Source: Candidatus Heimdallarchaeota archaeon
GTDB taxonomy: Archaea; Asgardarchaeota; Heimdallarchaeia; Heimdallarchaeales; Heimdallarchaeaceae
Reading direction: 5' to 3'
Assembly: GCA_016839875.1 (NCBI GenBank)
Contig: JAEOTK010000333.1
Coordinates: forward strand, 1 to 11,781
Length of the DNA: 11,781 nucleotides
In this document: positions 6,432-11,781 of the stretch, piece by piece
Layout: each line of letters opens with the position of its first letter
Position numbering within the stretch: the first letter of the stretch is position 1
Notes under the pieces: generated by a model
The model's input: the letters and a program-made list of their open reading frames with translations, nothing else
What the model was told of the DNA's origin: nothing
Databases searched by the model: none
Program-made: the position numbers and the translations under genes

Positions 6432-8972
6432 TTTATTTTTACGTCTTCGTCTAAGAATGACTAAGGCTTGAACTATCAGTAACGTGCCCCCAATGCTCAA
6501 TAGTGTTATTGTATCAAAAGCCGTTTCTTCTGGAGGTGCATTGATTACTAATGTTGTATTAACAACCGATCTGTGTAAAGTTCCGTTCATATCTACTACA
6601 GAGATATAGAAGTCAATTACCATTCCTGCATCATATCCTTGATCAAACGAATATGTGTAGATATTATTGTCAGCTGTTTCATTATAATACATTACAACGG
6701 TGGCACTTAGTGTATCATTGGTCAAAGTATTTATTTCAGTCCAAGTTAGATTGACGTGTCTGTTACCAGCAATTCTGTTGATATCTGTAATATTTATGAT
6801 AGTTACTGAAATAATATATTCTTCATCTTGATAGAATGTTGTTATTGTAACCGTTGAAATAACTCCATCTTCATCTTCAACTTCCATAAGTACTTCAGGA
6901 TCACCAATAATTATTGGGGTTTCAGCTGATTCCATAACATCATAGGTATTGTTTTCTGTTATTACAAAAATGGGTTGTCCAAGTTCTTCGTATTCAACCT
7001 TTATCCTGTAGATAATTGTAAAGTCGTAAGGATAAGCTGGAATTGTTCCTGAATATCTGTTTATTGCTCCAATTTGACCTACTGGATCTTCTGAAGCTGT
7101 AATATCAATAGTTATCCAATCGTCGTCATAATTACCCATATATTCTAAATAAACTGTAAGTGAAACACCTTGAGGAACGAAAATTTGTGTTTCAATAACC
7201 ACATCATCTAAATCAGTTGGTTCATCTATCTCTCTAGTAACAAACTCTATTGTTGGTTTAACAATATAGGGTGTTCCAAGTGGATAATTGTCGTAAATAT
7301 CAACAATATCTACTGTATCAATAAAAACAGGATCTGTGCCAATTTCATTTTGGTAATAGTTACCATAAGCTGTGTCGTTGTCAACTACTAAGTAGAAATA
7401 TCCTAAGCAGTTTATTATACTTGCGTAAGATCCTACATCCTCGAAATTATTATGATAAACTGAAAAACCATTACTATCTTTGAGAACGATAGCTTCTCCT
7501 ACTATTTCATCAAAGGTATTTCCAGTTATTAATGGATTTGGGCAACCAATTATCTGTAGTCCCAAATCTAAAGCTCTCAAACTTCCATCCTTTATTTGAA
7601 GTCTATAACTGTTTCTGGCAATTATCCCTATATCAGAAGTGTTAACCTCATTCCCGAGTAGTTTTACATTATCAGAGAACCAGATAGAGAATCCATAAAC
7701 TGAATCAAATACACCGTTACTTGCTAGTGTAATCCCACTAACTGACCAGAGCGATATTCCATAAGTTGCTTTAATTGCTCCATTTGCGGTAATTATTGCA
7801 TCTTGTGTTTGTTCAACATATATTCCTGTAACTGTTTCTTCGATGGTATTACCGAGAACCTCAATTTCCCTTGAAGAGATTATTCCTATTCCTTCATCAA
7901 CCTGGAAGAAATTATTTCTTTGAATAATGTTCTTTCTACCTCGGAGGATATTAATGGCAACTGTGGCATTATTAAACTCATTTTCTGAGATAACGGCATC
8001 CCAGCTATCTGTAATCTCAATTCCAAGATCAATAATGTTCAAGAAAATGTTTTCTTCTGTAACATATCTATCACATTCTTGTGCTAAGATACCTCTTTTA
8101 ACATTGTCAAAAGTATTATTCTGAACAAATGTATCAGGAGAAGCAAATCCGTATATACTTGTTGCAGAATCAACAAAATTGTTTTCGATTAAATCAACAT
8201 ATCTTGATAAAAGCAGATCTACTCCAGTTTCGGAGATATCTGTAAAGTTGTTATTATACACAGTACTGGTATCAGAATTATCTAGAAATATTGCTACTTC
8301 ATTCTGTTCGAATCTGTTATCAACGACTTCTGTTCTTCTATCCTCAATATGGATTCCAGTTGTAACATTAATGAAATCATTATCTGTTACATAAGATTCG
8401 TCTACGTTTAATACATGTATTCCAAAGGTAGGAATATCTTGAAACAGATTGTATAGAAATGTTGCATTATCAGAACCTGAGATATCAATACCATACTCAA
8501 CTTGCGTAAACACGTTACTTGTTAAAATAGCATAATCACAATCTAGTAAATTGATACCAGTTTGAGAATTCTGAAATGTTAATTCTGTTATGATAAAAGC
8601 ATCTAGATAGTATGCAGTAAATAACATGAGATTGTTGAACACTGTTCGTTCTGCAATAAAATTACAACTTAGAAGTGAAACTCGTGCATTATCCAATCTA
8701 CTATCTGTAATAGAAACCACTGAACCTCCTTTTCCTGCAATTGTAAAATTGTAATTCAGGTTAGTCACTGAAATATTACTATTTTCAATAATTAAAGTAC
8801 CGTAAACATCAATTGTGAATGAGTGAGTACTATTTGAATCAAACCAAACATTTGCATTACTTATGGTCAGTTCTCCGCTTGCTTGAATCTCAACTGAACC
8901 ATTTAATATTACATCATAATCTATTAATTCTTGACCAGAAATTTCCCATTTACCTTCACTAGGTGGATGCAA
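6423..8972 (-). CDS. Large NosD-like right-handed beta-helix cell-surface protein
   Basis: This is the uninterrupted frame from a TTG at 8972 (849 residues). The true N-terminus is probably the signal-peptide frame at 8994-9074, separated only by an in-frame TGA. Residues about 20-130 form beta strands with N-glycosylation-type sequons (N47, N66, N75). Residues about 135-525 hold roughly 17 coils of a parallel beta-helix with an Asn-x-Phe ladder every 22 residues, and DNYPLG at 571-576 matches the usual close of NosD/CASH domains. Residues 577-815 look like two Ig/FN3-type beta domains. A single TM spans 821-840, then RRRRKNKEE. Exported beta-helix proteins bind or cleave carbohydrates or stiffen the surface layer. 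No catalytic residues stand out, so a structural or adhesive role is inferred. Without the upstream signal peptide the protein would not be exported, so the TTG start is doubtful. Confidence 0.85.
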   Translation of the reverse strand: MHPPSEGKWEISGQELIDYDVILNGSVEIQASGELTISNANVWFDSNSTHSFTIDVYGTLIIENSNISVTNLNYNFTIAGKGGSVVSITDSRLDNARVSLLSCNFIAERTVFNNLMLFTAYYLDAFIITELTFQNSQTGINLLDCDYAILTSNVFTQVEYGIDISGSDNATFLYNLFQDIPTFGIHVLNVDESYVTDNDFINVTTGIHIEDRRTEVVDNRFEQNEVAIFLDNSDTSTVYNNNFTDISETGVDLLLSRYVDLIENNFVDSATSIYGFASPDTFVQNNTFDNVKRGILAQECDRYVTEENIFLNIIDLGIEITDSWDAVISENEFNNATVAINILRGRKNIIQRNNFFQVDEGIGIISSREIEVLGNTIEETVTGIYVEQTQDAIITANGAIKATYGISLWSVSGITLASNGVFDSVYGFSIWFSDNVKLLGNEVNTSDIGIIARNSYRLQIKDGSLRALDLGLQIIGCPNPLITGNTFDEIVGEAIVLKDSNGFSVYHNNFEDVGSYASIINCLGYFYLVVDNDTAYGNYYQNEIGTDPVFIDTVDIVDIYDNYPLGTPYIVKPTIEFVTREIDEPTDLDDVVIETQIFVPQGVSLTVYLEYMGNYDDDWITIDITASEDPVGQIGAINRYSGTIPAYPYDFTIIYRIKVEYEELGQPIFVITENNTYDVMESAETPIIIGDPEVLMEVEDEDGVISTVTITTFYQDEEYIISVTIINITDINRIAGNRHVNLTWTEINTLTNDTLSATVVMYYNETADNNIYTYSFDQGYDAGMVIDFYISVVDMNGTLHRSVVNTTLVINAPPEETAFDTITLLSIGGTLLIVQALVILRRRRKNKEE
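7398..8570 (-). repeat. Beta-helix repeat array, about 17 coils of 22 residues
   Basis: Within the 849-residue frame an Asn recurs with the pattern N-x-F (or I/V) at residues 153, 175, 198, 219, 241, 264, 286, 308, 331, 353, 375, 397, 419, 441, 485 and 508, with Asp462 filling one rung. The spacing is 21-23 residues (about 66 nt). A second column, G-I or A-I followed by hydrophobic residues, sits about nine positions later in each coil (EYGIDIS, TFGIHVL, TTGIHIE, DEGIGII, TYGISLW). This is the asparagine ladder and hydrophobic core of a right-handed parallel beta-helix. The DNA copies are diverged, so it is an old repeat at protein level only. Confidence 0.85.
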
Positions 8973-8993
8973 TTTAATAAAGGAATTAGCTGC

Positions 8994-9074
8994 TCACCAA
9001 AAAACTCCGACAGTTAAAATTGCTAAAATAAAAGTCACTAGGAAAAGATTTTGTCTTTTTTTCGCTGCTTTCAT
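8994..9074 (-). other. Signal-peptide frame ending in an in-frame TGA, upstream of the beta-helix protein
   Basis: An ATG at 9074 begins 26 codons of a textbook signal peptide: basic MKAAKKRQ, then the hydrophobic core LFLVTFILAILTVGVF, then Trp. Codon 27 is TGA (complement of 8994-8996). The same frame continues straight on as AANSFIKLHPPSEGKWEI into the beta-helix protein. GAGGT lies 7 nt before the ATG (complement of 9082-9086), and a GAAAC/TTTAAAAATA promoter lies further up. So the expression signals and signal sequence are in place and only one codon breaks the gene. The causes could be a nonsense mutation, a base-call error (TGG or CGA would restore it) or readthrough. Confidence 0.75.
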
Positions 9075-9282
9075 CTAATAAACCTCAAGTAACCTTATTA
9101 ATTGTTCATTCGAGACGAATGCATATTTTTAAAGTTTCTGTAAGCACTGTAATTTTAAGAGATATTAAAGGTTTTTGAGGAAATTAAAAGGTTAGGATAA
9201 TAAATTATCAACAGGTTGAAAAAAGCATCCAACATATATGCAAAGATTTTATTATCTACTATGAACTCAAAATCTGAACAGC
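9075..9282. promoter_or_regulatory. Divergent promoter region: beta-helix gene (minus) and MFS transporter (plus)
   Basis: Minus strand: GAAAC then TTTAAAAATAT (complement of 9124-9138) predicts a transcript start near 9103, and GAGGT (complement of 9082-9086) precedes the ATG at 9074. Plus strand: CAAAGA then TTTTATTA (9241-9254) predicts a start near 9276, 6-7 nt before the TTG at 9283. An alternative CATATATG box at 9233-9240 would start transcription near 9262, at an ATG in another frame. The central 9140-9230 portion is AT-rich and shows no clear operator. Confidence 0.55.
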
Positions 9283-10539
9283 TTGAAAACAGAATCAGAA
9301 AGTACATCAGTAAATAAGAAGAAAAAAAAGCAAACTTTATTTGCCAAAATCATAGCAATTGGAAGTAGTGGGGGACAGCAATTTTACTATAATTACGGAA
9401 CCTTACTTGCAGTTGGTATTGGAGCAACTACAATCCAAATGTCTTTCATTACTGCTATTCAAAATCTAGGCTCTGCTCTATTGCAGGGATTTTTTGGTCG
9501 TTTATCTGATAAAATTGGGAGAAGAATTGTTTTAATATTAGGCTTTGCGATTGCTACAACAGCAACTATTGTACTTTCACAGCTAGTCAGTCCATTAATT
9601 TTCTTGATAATTATCGCTGTTTACTCCTTAGGTTTAAGCATGATAATACCTACATGGAATGCACTTTTGGGAGATATGAGTACCGAGAAGACAAGGACTA
9701 GATTCATAAGTCAGGTTGGAATGATAGCAACAATATTTTCATCAATTATTTTACTAATTATTGGTTTTATTGTAGATAAGTTAGAAAACGATTTGTTAAA
9801 GAAATACAGAGTAATGATTTTAATTGGAGCATTCTTCTTTGCCATTGCTGCGATACTCGTTTTATTAATCAAAGAAACAAATTTCAAGAAGAAAGGAGAA
9901 AAGAAAATATCATCGTTCTTTCCCTTCAAGGATAAGAAATTCTTACTATTCTTCGGATCTACTGCAATATGGTGGTTTGTAATGAGTCTCCTATGGCCGA
10001 TAACCCCTTTCGTAATTAGTAATGTATCTCCAACAACCTGGCAAGTAGCTGTTTATTCTGCAGTTTTCTCAGGAGGTATTGCTTTGGGTCAATTAATCTG
10101 CGGTAAGATCGCGGATAGAATCGGAAGAGTATTTACTACTGCATTGGGTTTTATCATTCTTTGTTTTGTTCCTTTAATATTTGCTTATACTCAAACATGG
10201 CGTATCATTGTCTTGGTTAACATCTTCGGAGGTATTGGAAATGGATTTTTCATGGTAGCGTTAAATTCTGAACTATTACATATTTCTGGGGCAAAAATGA
10301 GAGGAACATATACTGGAATCTATAACCTTATCACAGGTGTAATCACATTTGCAGGTTCTTTTGCTAGTGGAGCAATATTTGATAATCTGCTTGGAAGTTA
10401 TAATTTCGCTTTTATAGCAAAAATCTATTTGCTAATTATTTCAGCTGCTCGATTTTTAGCAGTTATGCCATTGCTAGTATTATCCGTGAACGAACTTAGA
10501 AATAGAAAGAAAATTGAACCGGAAGAATTAAGATTTTAG
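9283..10539 (+). CDS. Major facilitator superfamily transporter (12 TM)
   Basis: The 418 residues form two six-helix halves joined by a charged cytosolic loop at about 198-219. The MFS signature motif A appears in both halves between helices 2-3 and 8-9: GRLSDKIGRR at 72-81 and GKIADRIGR at 274-282. The N-terminus is short and very basic (NKKKKK at 11-16), consistent with a cytosolic start. The acidic-basic D76-R80 pair in motif A is intact. These proteins move small solutes with proton or ion coupling. The strong twin motif A and lack of substrate signatures fit the drug-efflux-like or sugar-like groups, and the cargo is unknown. The start is TTG at 9283; the frame is open back to 9265 with no ATG or GTG. 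An ATG in another frame at 9261 overlaps it. The alpha/beta hydrolase gene follows after 50 bp. Confidence 0.92.
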   Translation: MKTESESTSVNKKKKKQTLFAKIIAIGSSGGQQFYYNYGTLLAVGIGATTIQMSFITAIQNLGSALLQGFFGRLSDKIGRRIVLILGFAIATTATIVLSQLVSPLIFLIIIAVYSLGLSMIIPTWNALLGDMSTEKTRTRFISQVGMIATIFSSIILLIIGFIVDKLENDLLKKYRVMILIGAFFFAIAAILVLLIKETNFKKKGEKKISSFFPFKDKKFLLFFGSTAIWWFVMSLLWPITPFVISNVSPTTWQVAVYSAVFSGGIALGQLICGKIADRIGRVFTTALGFIILCFVPLIFAYTQTWRIIVLVNIFGGIGNGFFMVALNSELLHISGAKMRGTYTGIYNLITGVITFAGSFASGAIFDNLLGSYNFAFIAKIYLLIISAARFLAVMPLLVLSVNELRNRKKIEPEELRF

Positions 10540-10548
10540 CTCATCCAT

Positions 10549-10562
10549 ACAAAGTTTAAAAA
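10549..10562 (+). promoter_or_regulatory. BRE/TATA promoter of the alpha/beta hydrolase gene
   Basis: ACAAAG (10549-10554) followed by TTTAAAAA (10555-10562) has its centre about 32 nt before the ATG at 10590. This predicts a leader of only about 5-6 nt, with no Shine-Dalgarno motif visible. The hydrolase can therefore be transcribed independently of the MFS gene just upstream. Confidence 0.6.
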
Positions 10563-10589
10563 AACAGTATTACATAATTTAGAAACATA

Positions 10590-11483
10590 ATGAAGAACAT
10601 ACCTTTGGAAAAGCTACCAACATCTTCAAAAAGGAAAATTGACTATAAGGATTTTCCATGGTTACAGTTAGATTATGTGGAAGTTGAGGAAGGTGTAAAG
10701 CTGAGAGTCTATAAGATTCCATGCAAAAATAAAAATTCGAAAATAAAAATTCTAGTTGTAGCTGGGCTTGTTTCTCATTTCATAGGTTGGATTGATTTAG
10801 ATAAGCAATTATCAGAAATTGGTACGGTTTATCACATTGAATCCAGAGAGAAAAGATCAGCGATTCACAGTAAGAAAAATATTGATTTCTCGATGGAAAC
10901 TTATGCTGATGACATCTTCAAAATTACTCAGTATTACAATATTAATGAATACTATCTTTTTGGAGATAGCTTTGGTAGTGAGATGGCAGTAACTTATATT
11001 GATAAAGGATATCCATCACCCAAAGGATTGATTCTAATTAGTCCAGTAGAAAGTTTTGCATTTTCAAAATGGATGAAAACTCTTTTCAGTTTTGCCCCTT
11101 ATTGGTTATATTATCCACTACTTCCTTTTCTATTACTGATTCTCAAACATTTCAGAACTGATATGAAAAATGATGCAGGGACTTACTATCTGAATAAAAG
11201 GAATATGACGACAAGTAAACCCAAAAGGATGAAAAAGTGTGCTCTACATATGTTTAATTATAAATCAGATGTGAATTACTCGAAAATTAAATGCCCAACT
11301 TATATCTTTGCTGCTTCAACAGATAAAATGCACTCCTATCAACAGAGCGTAGATATTGCAGAAAAAATCCCTAATTCAATCTTTGAGAACCTAGTTAATT
11401 ATCATAAAACTCACAGTAGAGAAACATCAAACAAAATAAGAGACTTTATTATCAAAGTAGAAGGAAGAAATCAGAAGAATTGA
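10590..11483 (+). CDS. Alpha/beta-hydrolase fold protein
   Basis: The 297 residues follow the alpha/beta-hydrolase order. An N-terminal strand pair spans 27-57, ending in LVVAGLVSHFIGW where the oxyanion segment sits. The nucleophile elbow GDSFG has Ser127. A lid region at about 155-215 includes a hydrophobic stretch (161-177, YWLYYPLLPFLLLILKH). The CPTYIFAASTDKMHS segment holds the acid Asp245, and the catalytic His is probably His272 or His275 in NYHKTHS. The lid is hydrophobic enough to touch membranes, suggesting a lipid or ester substrate (lipase or esterase-like), but this is inference. There is no signal peptide. The stop is TGA, so TGA acts as a normal terminator codon in this genome. 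The gene lies 50 bp after the MFS gene on the same strand but has its own TATA-like box. Substrate unknown. Confidence 0.88.
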   Translation: MKNIPLEKLPTSSKRKIDYKDFPWLQLDYVEVEEGVKLRVYKIPCKNKNSKIKILVVAGLVSHFIGWIDLDKQLSEIGTVYHIESREKRSAIHSKKNIDFSMETYADDIFKITQYYNINEYYLFGDSFGSEMAVTYIDKGYPSPKGLILISPVESFAFSKWMKTLFSFAPYWLYYPLLPFLLLILKHFRTDMKNDAGTYYLNKRNMTTSKPKRMKKCALHMFNYKSDVNYSKIKCPTYIFAASTDKMHSYQQSVDIAEKIPNSIFENLVNYHKTHSRETSNKIRDFIIKVEGRNQKN

Positions 11484-11488
11484 GATTT

Positions 11489-11781
11489 CTATTCCAAATA
11501 TAAGCTCTTCTCTTTCTGGATTCCTCTAGTTGCTATTTGTATAAGTATAAACATCAATCCTGCTATCAACAAGAAATAGATTAAAACTTCAATTGTCAAT
11601 TTACATGCAACCAAAAGCAAACATAATCTATAACACCAATAAAAGGGATTGATTAAGAGTATGGTTGAAAGTGTGAGTGGGCTAGTCAGTACAATGAAAT
11701 AGAAAAACATTGCTAAACCGATCGAAACTAATGGACTGATTCTTTCAGCTGCTTCTCTTGCCATATTTGTATCTACAGCCA
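11489..11781 (-). CDS. Two-TM membrane protein fragment, 5' end outside window
   Basis: The frame ends in TAG at 11489-11491 and is open to the right edge. An ATG at 11764 (91 residues) could be the start. However, the codons before it (reading A-V-D-T-N) are also open, there is no Shine-Dalgarno in the few visible bases, and the segment MAREAAERISPLVSIG reads like the interior of a larger protein. Two hydrophobic spans are seen, about 14-38 and 60-82 from that ATG, separated by a Cys-containing, Trp/Tyr-rich turn (NPFYWCYRLC). A short charged tail (RGIQKEKSLYLE) follows. I do not recognise the family. The stop lies 5 bp from the convergent hydrolase stop. Confidence 0.55.
   Translation of the reverse strand, partial: AVDTNMAREAAERISPLVSIGLAMFFYFIVLTSPLTLSTILLINPFYWCYRLCLLLVACKLTIEVLIYFLLIAGLMFILIQIATRGIQKEKSLYLE

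Noticed and set aside
7927..8394. Two plus-strand frames of 65 and 71 codons within the beta-helix gene
   Set aside because: They are antisense to the regular 22-residue repeat, which itself generates long chance frames. No start signals or family features were seen.
7398..8570. CRISPR array or DNA tandem repeat
   Set aside because: The periodicity (about 66 nt) is only at protein level. Neighbouring units share few identical bases, and there are no constant repeats with variable spacers.
8994..8996. The TGA as a selenocysteine codon
   Set aside because: It lies at the signal-peptide/mature boundary of a structural beta-helix protein with no redox motif, and no SECIS-like hairpin was evident. 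Selenocysteine here would be without precedent that I know of.
8994..8996. Genome-wide reassignment of TGA to an amino acid
   Set aside because: The hydrolase gene ends in TGA at 11481-11483 at a sensible C-terminus, and no other in-frame TGA was noticed in the remaining genes.
9711..9929. Minus-strand 72-codon frame inside the MFS gene
   Set aside because: It is antisense to transmembrane helices and the charged loop, has no ribosome binding site, and its hydrophobicity is a by-product of the sense strand.
9283..11483. MFS transporter plus alpha/beta hydrolase as a dedicated uptake-and-degradation operon
   Set aside because: They are adjacent on one strand, but the hydrolase has its own BRE/TATA box 28-41 nt before its start, and neither protein shows substrate signatures linking them.

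Overview
This looks like an AT-rich archaeal chromosome segment (about one third G+C by eye), plausibly from an Asgard-type archaeon. The archaeal call rests on BRE/TATA-like boxes (purine-rich CAAAG or GAAAC followed by TTTAAAAA or TTTATATA) about 26 nt before inferred transcript starts, on leaderless or near-leaderless starts at first genes with Shine-Dalgarno motifs at others, and on the gene families present. These include membrane proteins with C-terminal CxxC...CxxC zinc ribbons, a long NosD-like beta-helix surface protein and a dodecin. The Asgard suggestion is inference, supported mainly by a sirtuin that resembles eukaryotic SIRT6/7. No rRNA, tRNA, CRISPR array or insertion sequence was seen, and no gene-free stretch exceeds 300 bases.

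Left part (1-2697, all minus strand): a partial TPR protein that runs off the left edge, a SIRT6/7-like NAD+-dependent deacylase, and a secreted or anchored protein with signal peptide, beta-rich ectodomain, one TM and a cytosolic zinc ribbon. The last ends in a clear hairpin/U-tract terminator. A divergent spacer then leads to a plus-strand dodecin-like gene (2840-3055) that lacks the usual flavin-contacting Trp and Gln.

Middle part (3057-9074, all minus strand; transcription runs right to left): the beta-helix surface protein, a four-TM zinc-ribbon protein, a HAD phosphatase, a nitrilase-superfamily amidohydrolase and an orphan beta-class DNA methyltransferase. The last two are 26 bp apart and probably co-transcribed. 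The others mostly have their own TATA-like boxes.

Right part (9283-11483, plus strand): an MFS transporter followed by an alpha/beta hydrolase with its own promoter. A two-TM minus-strand fragment runs off the right edge.

The strongest anomaly is in the beta-helix gene. A promoter, a Shine-Dalgarno site and a good signal peptide precede the mature protein in the same frame, but one TGA codon (8994-8996) interrupts them. The window reads mostly as housekeeping and cell-surface genes. I do not see a coherent new multi-gene defence or biosynthetic system in it.
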